In this document: positions 25,341 to 40,693 of the stretch, piece by piece
Numbering within the stretch: the first letter of the stretch is position 1
How the letters are laid out: every line of letters starts with the position of its first letter
DNA from: Phlebiopsis flavidoalba
Lineage: Eukaryota; Basidiomycota; Agaricomycetes; Polyporales; Phanerochaetaceae
Length of the DNA stretch: 64,000 nucleotides
Direction: 5' to 3'
NCBI GenBank assembly: GCA_035772785.1
Contig: JAOCPU010000009.1
Location: 434,001-498,000 of the forward strand
The notes under the pieces: model-generated
What the model saw: the letters and a program-made list of their open reading frames with translations, nothing else
Database searches by the model: none
Told to the model about the DNA's origin: nothing
Translations under genes and position numbers: made by a program

Positions 25341-25418
25341 GGCGCTACCAGGGCTCGAACCTGGGTTTTGGGAAATTGATTTCAGAATCCCAAGTGATAA
25401 CCACTACACTATAGCGCC
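25341..25418 (-). tRNA. tRNA-Gln(CUG) with a 7-nt intron
   Basis: Read on the minus strand, GGCGCTA pairs perfectly with TAGCGCC as the acceptor stem. The D region GTGTAGTGGTTATCACT is that of fungal tRNA-Gln. The T-arm is CCAGG-TTCGAGC-CCTGG. The anticodon stem is TGGGA/TCCCA. Its loop is TTCTGA-AATCAAT-T: removing the 7 nt at 25375-25381 gives the loop TTCTGAT with anticodon CTG and the intron in the canonical position after base 37. The gene is undamaged, in contrast to the frameshifted coding genes around it. Confidence 0.93.
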
Positions 25419-25480
25419 ATCAAGGTTTTCCTCGATTAGTAACATACTCCCTCATTATCAAGCCTTGGGCGGCCCACAGC

Positions 25481-26599
25481 TCACTCGTCATCATCAATCT
25501 GACATTGATATCGCTTCCTTACAGTACATGCTAAAACTTTCCCTCGCGGCGTTTGTGTCTCAGCCCACTGTATAACGCCCTCCCAGTTCTTTACCCTCGT
25601 CAGCGGTGTACCCTCTGGAATGGGAGTCACCTCGTCTTTCCAGAACTCGCGCCCACCCTCCTTCGCGAGCCTCTGCTCGAAACTAAGCTCCTGCTTGATG
25701 TCGTCGTACTTGGACTCGCGCTGATTCCACGCGTTGTCGCCGAACAGCAGCACGGGCGTCGGCTGCGCGTGTGTGGCGCACTTGAGCGCGTTTTCGATCG
25801 AGTCGTCTACGAGAAACTTGGCACCGAGCTTCTTGCAGACCTACAGAACCGGGATAGCACCAGGCTTCGCTGGAGATACGATAGACGGTTTGCAAATACT
25901 CACCTCGGCCTTGGACAGCTTGGTCAACGCCTCGTGGTCCTCTGCGAGGGTCTCCTGGGACTGGCCCGTGCAGATCATGTCGTCGAAGACACCTGGGTAG
26001 TGTGTGTCTCGAGCCAGTGCGCGCTGCGCTCGAGCTCGCGCCGCTGCCGCGCCGTTACGACGACGAGGCGGAAGCCCATGGACTTCAGCTTTTGCAGCGC
26101 AGGAAGCGCGTCTGGGAGCGGCCGCGCGTTGTCTAGTCTATCAGTCTTGTAGAACTCCTCGACCTTGCGGAAGGTCTCGTCAGGCGTGCCCCAGCCTGGG
26201 TTCTATGCCGACGTCAGTCTCCCAAGTAGCACCGGGTGTAATGTAGATCTGACCTTCCAGTAGTAGTAGTCTGTGTCTAATCAGCCCCACCCATGATTCA
26301 TCCCGGACGCGACTCACAGTAGAATTGAGATAAATCTAGTTTAGTGCCGTATGCATCGTTGTGCCCTAAGGTCTCCAGTTCAACACAATGCTCGAGCACA
26401 ATACACAGTACATACATTCCATCACCGCTTCGTTGGTCTCGCTCAACACGTCGTCCATGTCGACCGCAATGAGCGGCTTGTCCGACGCCTTCACGATCTC
26501 CTCCAAGGATGATCCAGGCAGCGCGCGATGGCGAGGCGTGTCGACGCCAGACGGCTCACGAGACTGCTGGAGAACGAGGTCAGACTGTGCTGCAGACAT
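25481..26599 (-). CDS. HAD-superfamily hydrolase resembling 5'(3')-deoxyribonucleotidases (NT5C type)
   Basis: Phosphohydrolase of the haloacid dehalogenase fold. The nucleotidase branch dephosphorylates nucleoside monophosphates; the substrate here is not shown. Seen, reading leftwards: an ATG at 26599; the nucleophile motif in KPLIAVDMDDVLSETNEAV (26497-26425), where the DMD Asp pair is the HAD DxD; then, across short introns and frame changes, aromatic and PGWGTPDETFRKVEEFYKTD-like sequence (26210-26130), the Thr motif VVVTARR near 26068, FDDMICTGQSQETLAEDH (25990-25937), KLGAKFLVDDSIENALKCAT (25835-25775) carrying the late acidic motif, and PVLLFGDNAWNQRESKYDD (25757-25700). The stop is at 25481 after a short Asp/Glu tail. 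All catalytic motifs are present, so the gene is probably functional; the frame breaks fit sequencing error. Confidence 0.8.
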
Positions 26600-26996
26600 A
26601 TTGTAGGAGGTCAGAGTTGAGAGACAAGTCTCGTTCAGCTTAAGTGGGGAGTTCGCAGCTCGCGATGCCCGAGGATGGAGTCAACGGCACGGATTTTTTG
26701 TGTAATTTATAGGCGTCTACGCGACACGCGATGATCTCAGCGCGATGATCACAGCGACTGTGCACGCGTGTGTCTTAGACATTCCTGGCACCATTCTCAA
26801 CTCGAACGTGTACAAGAAGGAAGTTCGAGTGATATCGAGAAGATCGATGCATAGCTTTCACTGTGTAAAGACATGACGTAGCTCTTACTGGCAAAGTCGG
26901 GCTGTTAGCGGCTCTGACAGAGGTGATTCGACCACGTCGCGTACCACGGATATCTTCTTGATTTATGGTTGAGAATCCACACTGAGACACCGGGCT
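26600..26996. other. Intergenic region (nucleotidase-like promoter, carbonic anhydrase 3' flank)
   Basis: About 400 bp between two co-oriented genes. No coding or RNA signal is recognised. Confidence 0.5.
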
Positions 26997-27721
26997 TTAG
27001 ACAATCTGTCGAACCTGATACAACATGAGCCATCAGCCATGAACGGGCTATTTTTGCTTCTCAACTCACTTTTCCGGTGCCAACTTCGTATACCCAGCCG
27101 GTAATGACTGACTCCGGTAAAAACCAGTGGGTTCTCTTTCAAGAATTTGACGTCTTCTTTGACACTCTCCTCCAGCTGCCCGAACTCATAGGAAGTCGAT
27201 GTTATCAACAGCCTTGAGTCCTTCGTTGCTCGGATCCGAGTCTTTGACGATCTTCCGGAGCTCGGGCGTGGTGGAAAGTGACCATACCGCAGTCGGTGTG
27301 GTGGAAGACGGCGATCTCTCGCGTGCCGAGCAGGCGTTGAGAGATGATGATGGAGCGCAGGGCATCCTTGCTATGTGAGACAGTGAGACAGTGGATGGTC
27401 AAACGAAGAGGAGCGGACATACGCGCTACCTCCGGCATTGCGGATGATGTGTGCGTCGCCCTCTTGGATGCCCAGTTCAGCGTAGACACTGATAGAGGGT
27501 ATGAGCATAGAAAGACCGCTACGGGATAGATGACTCTTACTTGAGCCGCGCGTCCATGCAAGTCACTGGTATAAAGTTTTAGCTATTCGTTCATTCATCT
27601 CGTGCACACAAAACTCACCAATAGCTAGCTTCTTGCCAGGCTTCAAAGGGAGCGCGCCCTTTTCACCGAACGTCGCAACGTACTCGGCGTTCTTCTGGAC
27701 GAAGTTGTCGTGCGCGGCCAT
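26997..27721 (-). CDS. Beta-class carbonic anhydrase
   Basis: Zinc enzyme interconverting CO2 and bicarbonate. Seen, reading leftwards: an ATG at 27721; [20 protein letters not shown] (near 27705-27645) and KPGKKLAI; the first zinc motif TCMDARL (Cys, Asp, Arg) near 27565-27545; [10 protein letters not shown] near 27460; [20 protein letters not shown] (27365-27310); the second zinc motif [10 protein letters not shown] (His...Cys) at 27305-27275. One extra C after MVTF (27270-27275) shifts the frame, and the conserved [17 protein letters not shown] resumes at 27165-27115. The last intron (about 27014-27068) leads to VRQIV and a stop at 26997. The [15 protein letters not shown] C-terminus matches small fungal beta-carbonic anhydrases of about 170 residues. 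Motifs are complete. Confidence 0.9.
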
Positions 27722-29390
27722 GGTAGCGGTCGTTGAGCTGAGGGTGCTTGAATTACGATGGGAGTTTCAAGTACGAGTGGATGCAGTTTGTGTGGCCTTC
27801 CTCTGGGGTTTTCTATATACACTCGAATTAACACTACGCCACAGGAGTCCGAAGGGATGATAAGGGGGATGGCGAGGTATGACGCGATATGCAAGTCAGA
27901 AGTATAGGAGGCGTAACTGAATGGAAGTGGAGAAGGAGAGACGGGTCTGGGAGCGGGCGGGTGCGCTCACAAGGAGTAGTACTGGCAGAGCACGTGGGAA
28001 CAGGAAACGCACGCGGGCCAAGCCAGGGCTAGACGTTCCACTTCGCCGAAGTGAACCAACAAAAGTAATAGGACGACGAACATTGGTGATTTTTTTTTTC
28101 ACGAGGGGTGCGTGATGCGGCATCGACATAGGCCTGGTGAGAGGTGGTTGGACGATGGTGCGCGGGATGAGGCGTAGGATGAGCGAGCCGAGTCTTGCGC
28201 TTGAGATGGTTGAAACCGCCATTGTAGAGTCTGCGGGAGAGAATATCCATTCCCTTTGCATGAACTGGAGCTAGAGCGGTGTCGAGAGAGACAGGAGGCG
28301 CTTCTGTCCTCAGACAGAGATAACGAGCAGGACAAAATTTCCAGCCAGTGACTCGACGTGTAAAACCAACCTCAGGCTAATGAGACTCGCGCAGCGTGCG
28401 ATACGTCATACACGCATGTTTGGCGCGTCCATGCGTCGACGCGTCGTTCCACAAGGCCGCTCCACGCTCTTTCAAGCTGGCACAGAGAAGAACAATAGAT
28501 TATTGTATGTATCTTAAAAGTCGACACAAGAGTCTTAAATTGTTGTTTGATCGTCTTCCTACAGACACGTTCCACGTCGAAATACATCGTTTAACTTGAC
28601 ATTGAAGAAGCCTAGGGTCTGTTCTATGTAGTTATTTGCTGCAACTTATCGAAGGTGAGGCCAAAGCAAACGACGCAAAGATCCACGAGCAAAGTTTGCT
28701 CGGCGGTGAATTGCTTGCATCAACTGCGAAGGGGACAGATATAAGGGTCGACGAGAGGGATCCCGACGGCCTTCAATGGACAGTTATTGGATAACGCTGT
28801 GGCCGAGGTGGCCCATATAGATAAAGCTTGCGCAGTCCAGCGGAGATCATTGCGCTCGGGGAATAGTGGCAGAAATTGCGCTTCTATACAGAGTCTAGAG
28901 CTCTGCAGTATCCTCAGTGCTTGGGTGGCTTCTTCAACGGAGTCCCATCCAGCGGATATCCAACGGTATCTTGATTTTCTTTCCCTCCGGTGATTTCCTT
29001 CTGCAGTATTCACGATAAACACTAACGACCAACCCATTTGATAAGTTACTGGGATCTCGTTATCCCAAAACGAAAGTAGCGAAAGACAGAGTTTTCAGCG
29101 ATGGATTTCACTGGTGGATGGACAAGGTCAAGCGCGTAAGCGCCTGACACACGTCACGCCAGAGCGTCATGTTAGTCGCGTCTTCTACCACGACCAGCCA
29201 GCAACGTTACCTATTTCTCCTTAGCATCTCCTCAGGCCCACCATTTCGTAAACTACATAATTAATTCAGCAGTAAAGTTACTCCGTATGGCATCTGAACA
29301 GATTAAAAACTGCTCTCTCCGCCGAATAAACTCGACGCGCACAAGCGCACTCAGGACTACCTTGAATGTCCGCTTCAGGACATTTCAGGA
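27722..29390. other. Gene-free stretch between carbonic anhydrase and RINT1 genes
   Basis: It carries the carbonic anhydrase promoter on the left and the RINT1 promoter on the right. Open frames on the minus strand at 27896-28261 and 28720-29037 are Ser/Arg-rich and match no family I know. No RNA gene is seen. A T-run lies at about 28090-28099. Confidence 0.4.
27813..27820 (-). promoter_or_regulatory. TATA box of the carbonic anhydrase gene
   Basis: On the minus strand GTATATAGAAAACC lies about 92 bp upstream of the ATG at 27721. This is a plausible core promoter distance. Confidence 0.45.
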
Positions 29391-32300
29391 TGTCAGGACT
29401 CGGAAGAATTGACGAAGAGGTTTTGAGTGCTAGCCAGCGTAATGACGCACTTACAACAAAGGGTTCGTACTCGTCATATCTTCCCGTAATCTTTGCTTGA
29501 TATAACTGTCATAGCTCAGTTGGATCAATCACAAGCCGAGGTCGACACCCTCATAGCACAAACGCGTGCCACCGCACAAGACCACCTACACACAGCTCAG
29601 GAGCTATCTCTACTTCGACACTCACTAGCGGACGAGTTATCATTCTTGTCCCAAGAGCTTGTTTCCTCTCTAAGTGGACTCCGATGGGCAGCCAAAAACG
29701 CTCCTAGAGGATATCGAAACGTTACATCGCAACCTCAAGGAACTTAGAGAGCGTCAAGTCCTATATCCAAGTAGTAGAGCATGTACTGAAGATTAGCGTA
29801 TGTAGTTCTGTATTCTTGCACGAAAACTTCTTGACCCATGTCACCAGTGAGGACTGTACGGTGCAAAAGCCCGATCGTATCTACTTCTCCTTTCGACTGT
29901 ATTGCAACAGTACGATGCAGCGCGTTAACTCGTAAACAAGCTGTGTCAGAATCTGCGAAAGCAAAGTGGAGGGATGCATCAGGACAAACAGAAACTCCAC
30001 TGGTCAAAGCTCTTGGAGAGCATACGGGACCGTACGTCGGAATGACATCAAGGGCGCTGTTCACGGGGCGTATTGCACTTTTTCAAATGGTTTGATACCT
30101 TCCTAAAACCGAAAAGCTAAGAAAAAAACAAAAAAAAAAACAGAATGTCTTAGAACCCTTGTCGCATCGCCAAGGCGTGCGTCAGAAAAAATACACTGGC
30201 CATCGACGGGTCAACTATGCGTCTGCAAGTCCGGAGGACAGGAAAGTCTTCGAGAGTGCATTTCATAATTTGATAAAGCTGCAGAGAATGTACGAAGTGA
30301 TTTCACATTCTGTAGCTACTCATTCATTGCTTCTTTTACGTAGCGGAGAACAAAGCTTCACCCGGTTCGTGAACGGACGGAGCGAGACGGTCTCTATGCC
30401 CATCCAACTCTTGTTCCGAGCCGGTGTCACTCAGGTTCAAATACCACTTCGAAGCACACGCCAGACGAATCGACTCGGACAAGGTAAATACCTACAGGAA
30501 GCCCAAACCCTCTTACATTGTCTATTGACCGGATCCCCCCCTGTTAGCCAGAGTGGTATTTTACTCATGTGCTCAATGCAGCACACGAAATACATCGGTC
30601 GTTTATGGAAAGCATCATACAGGTCTTTGCTGGCACAGACAGGAGTACCGAAACGTTATCGCTTGGCGCGAATTTACACTTTTGTCTCCTCCCGTTGCTG
30701 TCGCGCAAGCTTCGCCAAGACAGTACCCGCACTGATAGCTCACCCACCCGTCCTTGCACATAACCATCTACCAAGCACTTGCGTTCGACAGCTCACTCAG
30801 AGAAGAAGGCTTTGAGCTCAGCGGAACAAGTGACAGGATATCTGTGCCTGTGGTAGACAAGGCCACCGATCCCAAGGAGACCAAAATGGCAGGGTATCAG
30901 CGGAAATTATTCTGGGACGCAAGGAGTGGTTTGAGGCGTGGATGGAAGGAGAGAGAGCTTGTGAGTGCACATGATTCCGACTACAGTTTTCTGGCTCAAT
31001 CTCGCGATAGTCGGTCTCGATCAATATATGCAGATCATAAGTGCTCAGGACGCCTGGCTCATCAGTGACGAGTCTGAAGAGGCGGATGAGGAGTCTTCAA
31101 TAGACCGCGAGCTAAAGCCCACCAACTCTGCTCGCAGAGTAAAAGCACTTGTTGAGCAAATTACAGGTTAGTCATTACTTTGAGCAGTGTTTACACCATG
31201 CTGAATTTAATTAGATCGCTATTTCGCCCTTGCCTCAATTTGCACATAGGACGAGGTTTCTCATCACCGTGCAGCTACCGCTGTTGGAGTCGTATCATTC
31301 CCGGATTTCATCTCGCTCGACGCATTCGAGACACTGTCTTCCACCCTCATGCGTGCTGTCCCAGGAGCTCTGGGAAGCGATGTGGGTAGGCTCAGTGACT
31401 CCCGACGACTTACAAGCGGAGTGGAGGGTATACAGCGGCTTTGCAGGCTCTTGTCAGTGCAAAGTACACGTCGGCTGCAATGGCAGCCTGGGGAGAAGAC
31501 TTGGTTGGTTGTTCCATCTTCTTTCGTAAACTTCATTTTGATTGTACCATCCCAGTTCTTCCTCGAACTATGGACGGAGATCAACCACAAGGCTGCACTA
31601 CGCGCCCGGGCAGAGGCGACAACGTCTCTCCCCGATCCAAAAAGTGCTCTGGATGAAGAGGTGCCAGAGGGGACAATATTCGAAGAGCTCGTCACCCAGT
31701 ACAAACAAAAACTTGTGGAGCGGGGGCCCCGCCGAAGAGATGATTGTGCACACTGTCTGCCACGAAGTCGAGGCTGGATTGAAACAGCACTTTGTCAACG
31801 GCGGCTCAGCGTAAGTCCAACTACCGCTCTCGTAACACGCCCCCGTATTCACTTGTACATATAGTCAAGGAAACACCAGAGTCAACATCGCCAACCGACG
31901 ACATCGCACTCCCTCAACGCTTCTCGCACCAGTAGCCCTCCTCTCCTCGCAACTGACCTTCATCCAGGCCTCCCTCCCACAAGCAACCGTCACGGCCCTC
32001 TACCGGCGCATCACCGCGCACCTGTGCACTCATATCCTCCAGCGCGCCATCATGTACCGTGGTCGCGCGCGCATTACGTCCGCGCGAGGGGCGCACGATT
32101 CTCGCAGAGGCCGAGCTCTGGGTGCAGACGTGCCGACACGCGCTGTCCCGTGCTCGTTTTTTCCGCGCGAGCAGAGGCGCCGTGGCGGGCCGTCTCCTGC
32201 AGGCCGCGCGCATTGCGGGGGCGCAGGATGAGGAGTGGGTGCGGGTCGTTGATGCGGACGCTCGGGATGACGTCGGATGGGGAGTGGGAGAAGGAGATGC

Positions 32301-32452
32301 GTGAGCTTGTTGGGTTTGCGGAGCTCAGTCGGGAGGAGGCTGGTCAGGTTATCAGGACAAGGACGGATTGCGAGCCGGTAGAGTCCCGCGCTGGGTCTCA
32401 CGCACTGGTCATGTCCATGGTATATGCATGCAAGATGCTGTTCTGTCGTTAG
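29391..32452 (+). CDS. RINT1/Tip20 family tethering protein (Dsl1/NRZ complex), frameshifted
   Basis: Tip20/RINT1 is a subunit of the Dsl1 (NRZ) tether that receives Golgi-to-ER COPI vesicles at the ER. Seen: an ATG at 29391 (MSGLGRIDEEVLSASQ), an intron, then coiled coil with AQLDQSQAEVDTLIAQTRAT (29515-29572) and an LKELESVKSYIQVVEHVLKI-like segment (29730-29800). Further: SPEDRKVFESAFHNLIKLQR (30228-30288), ESIIQVFAGTDRSTETLSLG (30610-30668), TIYQALAFDSSLREEGFELS (30762-30825), the core VQYMQIISAQDAWLISDESE near 31020-31078, FAHRTRFLITVQLPLLESYH (31236-31300), TPDDLTSGVEGIQRL-like pieces (31400-31450), FFLELWTEINHKAALRARAE (31558-31617), EEVPEGTIFEELVTQYKQKL (31656-31715) and ELWVQTCRHALSRAR (32115-32160). 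The end at 32450-32452 is tentative. Exons run through frameshifts, but order and length (about 850 residues) fit the family. Confidence 0.87.
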
Positions 32453-32584
32453 TTCCAGGTATTATTATAGCGGTTATCGATGATACAGCGATGAGATACA
32501 GGTACAGTAGTGGATATAGTAGAAAAGCGTGAGACAACCAACCCGAGAGCAGAGATATAGCGAGGAACCAACAGCAGAGTGAGC

Positions 32585-35634
<3,050 letters not shown>

Positions 35635-35869
35635 CGCATGGGCGAACAGGCTCGTCAAGGCAGAGGAGACGATGGTGGGAGGTGTGTTTGTGTGTGGTAG
35701 AATTGGTCTTCGGACAAATGCGGCACGGGTCGCTACTCTACGCAAATGAGCCACGCGACAAGCGTGTGCGCCGAGAGGGGAGAGGAGGACCCTGCCCTAT
35801 AACTGTTTCCACTACGCCGAAATCCAGGCCCGTTACGCCCTGCCATTATCGCCCTATACGCTGGGTATA

Positions 35870-36331
35870 TGTCGGGTATCGGTGTACATGAACCGTCCAG
35901 CACCGGAGGGCCGGCCCTCGCCAAATTTTATGGTGGGGTAAGCAAATTGCCGGAATTTGGCCCTGAGGACCGAGCTTTTATTTGTTGCGGGTGAACAAAC
36001 GCCCTGCCCAGCGGGGTCCTGAGCCGCGATCCGGGGTGATAATGAATAAACCCCCAAACGGAGCGCAAATCAAACCACCACACAATTCGTACCAAGAGAG
36101 GACGCCCAACACCCCCACACATACACTATAAAAGACACCCCCCCCACACCCCCCACAACCCAAACCTTGAGCCAAGTAGCCCACCCCCCTGACCCCATAA
36201 AGACCACAAAGACCAAGGCCTCCATTGGGTAGGCAAGCTCGGCTCAAAATTGTCACCGACGACACCACATGCCATCCCCGGGGCTGCCGCCGGGTGCTTG
36301 TTTCTTGACAATTCAAATGCTCGTGACACGC
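35870..36331 (-). repeat. Possible solo LTR (weak)
   Basis: The segment is bounded by TGTC...GACA on either strand (plus TGTCGGG at 35870, minus TGTCACGAG at 36331). It has the size of a fungal LTR (462 bp), holds an AATAAA-type signal on the minus strand near 35980 and a TATAAAA on the plus strand near 36127, and encodes nothing recognisable. Flanking five-base duplications are not found, and no internal retroelement genes lie next to it. A coincidental match is quite possible. Confidence 0.28.
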
Positions 36332-39300
36332 CTTTTGATAAAAGACTTAGCGTATAATCTAGTCTGCGCGTGTGAACCGTGGGGCTGAACCATGACTCAG
36401 AGCATGTGACGACAGTCAACGGATGAGTGTCAATCTCATGTATTCATCAGGAGACTTTGTAGCATATGCCTCCCTCCTCATATGCAACAAAAGAACATGC
36501 ATACTAACAGCTACCTTCTCATTCATACACATATCATTGATCCTAAGTATGTCTCAGTTCGCAGACGCTTTCCTCACTCATCTTTCAAGGATTCCATAAA
36601 TGCGCGGTAGGAAATATCCACCAGTCCGATAAGTGGTGAGCAGTGTACTTCCCCAAGTCACTACGAGCAACTTGACTAAGTTACGCACTGAACAGCTTCA
36701 ATAAAATGTCCGTCGATATGCGATGTGAGGGTTATCTCTAAGGCTTTCAGCCAAGTATATAATGCCTCTCTGGCAAGTTATAATAATATTTCTACAATTT
36801 TCGCGGCGATTTTCTCATAATAGATTTTTGATTTTGCGCAGCAGACATTTTGTTGGATTAGTGTGCTTGTCTGCAGGGTACAAATTGGTCCCCTTTCGGG
36901 GGTGCCGAGCAACGCATCCTGGTACAGAGTGGGACCAATCATCCGGTAAAGCCGTCACGGGGCGCTCGGACCCTCTAGGGGGATATGCAGAGGGGGCCTC
37001 GAAATCCCCTAACATTTCCACCACCCCTGCACGATTGTCATCCGACAAGGCTCTGTTGTCTGGCACTGCCAGTTGCCATCCGCCGGCGCGCAAAGCCCAC
37101 AAGTCCTGATATATCACCATCGAAGCGACTATTCCAAATTCCGAAGAAAGTACTACTCATTTCTGCTAATTGAGATCACTTCCTCTAGTGCACCTGTCGA
37201 AACTTGAAGATTTCACGCTCGCCGCTCACCATGCCCGAGATCTAACGAGAGAGTTCAGACCTGTCGTGACTAGATGCCGATGAGAATTCATCGACATCCA
37301 TCCTCTCAAGTGGCAACGGACCCTGGGACACAGTCTCTTGGATCTCACAGAGAACGCCATCGCCCTGGTGACTGCCCACTCCAATCTCTGATGGCGCGCT
37401 GGGGCCGCTAGTTGTGGCCAAAACCTGTACATGTGTCCCCCTTGCTCAAGGAAGCTGCCTACAGTCCAGCTTGTGGCACAAGCGTTTTTTTTACTTGCGT
37501 ATAGTTGTCCCAACTCTCTAAAAGCCTTCATTTTGATACCGTCTAACCGTCGAACAGGACAAGATGGAGACACAGCATTAAACCTACCCACTCGCGTTGA
37601 TACAATGGGAACTTCGGCGGTCACCGATTATCACCCTCGAAAGCGTCTACAGAGGTTGACTCGTAGTTCGGACATGTAATGTAGCTCTGAAGTTGTCCCT
37701 TCTGACCGTGACCGCCGAATCTTAATAAATTGATCTATAGGTTGAGCAAAACAAATGGTACTAACGGCTGCGGCAAGATGATGCACCTGGGTGCATGAAT
37801 GTGCAGAATTTAACCCCCCAGAGAAGAAGTCCATAAAACCATTGGGACATGAAAAACGGGAGCCATTCTCTACCGCGACTCTGACAACGATGATAAAGAC
37901 CCGAAGAACCAGGCCAACGATGATGATTCTTACCCAGTGCTTCTCCAACACCCCCCCCTCCTACCCCCTGCCATGCCTTGGATGCAAACTTGGATACTTG
38001 GATTTGAGACCAACACTGTCTGATCAGGGCGCGTGATTGGCTTCCAGTCTTCAGGATGTGTTGCTCATGTGTATGGCGTCACGTGTCGCTCCCTCGCCGG
38101 CACGTGTATCAATTATACCGAACTACAGTGGGTGCGGTGCGCTGTTAGTATCTATTTCAAGATGATTATGCTCCTAGATGCCATTATTCGAGAACGTGGT
38201 GCATTCGGCCACCCCTCACGCGCGCGGATCGCTGCTAGTGTCTTGGATGCTACTAATCCATAGAATTTACACGTGGAAACGTGACCTTAATTTGGAGGTT
38301 AAACGCTCTAATGCTTGACCTGAAGACCGTGGTTAGCGGTCCAAGTTAGCGAAGGCGGTCCGCATGAAGAAAAGAAAAACACTCGTGCCCAATCGGTAAG
38401 TAGCTTTGTGAACAGTAATGGGGGTATCTTAGATCTTTCACACGCTGAAGTGCGGCTCGATCCACGCTTGCGATGCCCTCATCGTCTCCGCTGCGGCGCA
38501 GAATTAAGGTGATGATGCTATAGGGCCTCACGAGCTCACCGTTGCTATTCGGCTATTCCGACGTGCTGCGCCACTGGCCATAACCGCGGTCTCACATTAC
38601 AAGCTCTTCTTCTCATCATACTCGCCCCGCTTTCTGGTCCCGAGATTTGACTCACGATCGGCTCTTTCTCTAGCACTGACGTGCCTTGACACTTCACATT
38701 TGGCGCACTAACGCTCGAGAGCCTCGCAGGTAGTTGCCCTTTGTTGCTACTGCTCCTCGCGTCAGACAGCCCTCATCGAAGCGGTGTATAGTAGGTGACA
38801 GCGACTATCTGGTTCGCCCTTCGACACAGTGAACCTCCCTAAACCGGCACGGTCAGCACAGCCTTATGGAGGAACGCGATTTTTATCATTAGATAACGGA
38901 TAACGTATCGGCGGTGGTATATACCACCCGAAGGAGGAAAGTGCTATTGATGGATCCCTTTATCATACCGCTGACTAGTCACCTATGGATATAAACCACC
39001 AGCTCTTGAGTGCTATGTAATTTTTATCCACGCACTCTTCTTCCCTGTCAGGCCAGGGGCCTTGGCATCGTCTAGAGCGGAGTGCAGAGCACACATCACC
39101 AACCTCCTTCGGGCCATTCCGCCACTCTCCAATACGAGTATCTTGTTTCGTGTAAGAAACTACTAGAGTCATGGAAAGGACGCCCACCCAAAAAGGGCGA
39201 CCGAGGGCGGTTCCGTATTCAATCGAAAGTCTTTTGTTATTGGTTTGCTTACCGCCGAACTGACTATGACGTCCTCGTTCTAAGCTAGATTGTGCAGTAA

Positions 39301-40191
39301 CCTCAGCGAGAAACTTCGGGACGAAATCGAAAGACCAGGAAATCACATCTCGCCGTTAATGACACCCTTACCGTTGGCGGAACTTGAGCGCAGGCTCGCT
39401 CACCAACCACAAGGTCGTCCCATTTGTATCGTTTCGCCTCTGATGATTGGGCAAAACTACTTCAAACTCATCAGCGACCTAAAGAAAGAAGATTCCCCAA
39501 AGGGAACATTACATTCGAAGACGATCAGGAAGAAAGATCATGGATGAGCTAGGAATAGAGCATGCTGGACCCCAAGGCCAATATCAGCATTGATGTAAAG
39601 CTCTTTACTTGCGCTAGGTCACCGATGTTCGCGTTTGCTGAGGATCCGCAAGATCTTTGATCTGCCGTCGATACAGGTCCAAAGGGCTGGAAGCACTCGA
39701 ATGAACATAGCGGACACAAGAGTCGCCACATTGTTCGAGAAGTGGTATGAGGAGGTATGCAGCTATTCGGCGATGTGATCCCATTTATATTTTACTCATC
39801 ATCTTTTGAAACCGTTAGATCTTAGAAGAAACGTACCAAGGACTGCTACAATCCCATAGGCCTTGACAAGGACGGTAGAAAGTTTGAAGATTTATACCTC
39901 ATCGCCTCAGCTCCGTTTTAGCTGGACCACGGCAGTTGCAATGTACTCGTGCATCGTCGGCATTTACCGTCAACACACAACAGTGAGAGTCCTTGCCGGC
40001 GACGAATTGCAACGAGCGCAGGGTTTCCGGAGGTCCTTTGTGCCGAAAATACAACCATCCGCCTCTCGATGGCACGGTAGTGAATACCAGAATAACCGAC
40101 ATTCCGCACCCCCAAACCCTCCTCGCCCATTTCTATCCCCCACCTTCCCTTCGAAGCGGCATATAGCCTCTAAGACTATAACTCCCTAATC
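36332..40191. other. Gene-poor, AT-richer stretch
   Basis: No family is recognised over almost 3.9 kb. Open frames of about 100-130 codons exist on the minus strand (36815-37120, 37226-37624, 37631-37951, 38975-39346) and on the plus strand (39082-39288, 39290-39547), without detectable domains. The stretch may be decayed repeats or lineage-specific genes broken by indels. Confidence 0.4.
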
Positions 40192-40693
40192 ATGCCGCCC
40201 CCGAAAGCATGTCAGGCGGCTCATGCTTGGCAAGCTCATTACAACGGTACCATCTACCCGAGCTCCTATCAGGTTGCATCACCAGGATATCTTTCTCCGA
40301 CGGGAGAGTACAGAGGATATTCTGTGAGCTCTGACGTCTTCGTGGCTACTGATGCTAGAGACTTGATATCCTATTATAGAGTGTTTCAATCGACATATTC
40401 ACGCGCACCTGGAAATAGTGAGCTCTCGTCTATTATTTTCGAGCGCATTGTTACTTTAGCATATATTTGTTTCGAATCCTCCAGATTGGCACGAACTGGA
40501 ACGACAACAACGAATTTCACGGCTATTACGCTGGAGCAACCCCCAAGGGTATCCGCAAACCCGTATTTGCCTCTTTGACGCACTGCTGTTCATCAAAGTT
40601 ACCGCCAAGTGGCGTACTACACGATTAGCTTGGATAGATCTAGATGTATCTAGCTCTAGACACTACCTAGCATCATGTCTCATGAAAGTCTGA
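40192..40693 (+). CDS. Two-exon hypothetical protein, 144 aa
   Basis: I do not recognise this product. The ATG at 40192 follows a pyrimidine-rich leader. Exon 1 (40192-40417) encodes a Tyr/Ser-rich stretch with YPSSYQVASPGYLSPTGEYR. A clean 67-bp GTGAGC...CTCCAG intron (40418-40484) has the size usual for this genome. Exon 2 (40485-40693) stays open for 68 codons (NWHELERQQRISRLLRWS, then LFIKVTAKWRTTRLAWIDLD) to a TGA. The phases fit without any frameshift. A single-exon reading that runs through the intron to a stop at 40576-40578 is the alternative. No signal peptide, membrane segment or known domain is seen. Confidence 0.35.

Noticed and set aside
36885..37105. GC-rich block suspected to be an rRNA or small-RNA fragment
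   Set aside because: No match to conserved 18S, 28S, 5.8S or 5S segments that I can recall. No Pol III boxes.
37858..37870. Shared 11-mer GGGAGCCATTC at 37858 and near 43249, considered as a dispersed repeat
   Set aside because: Similarity stops after the short word, and the flanks do not align.
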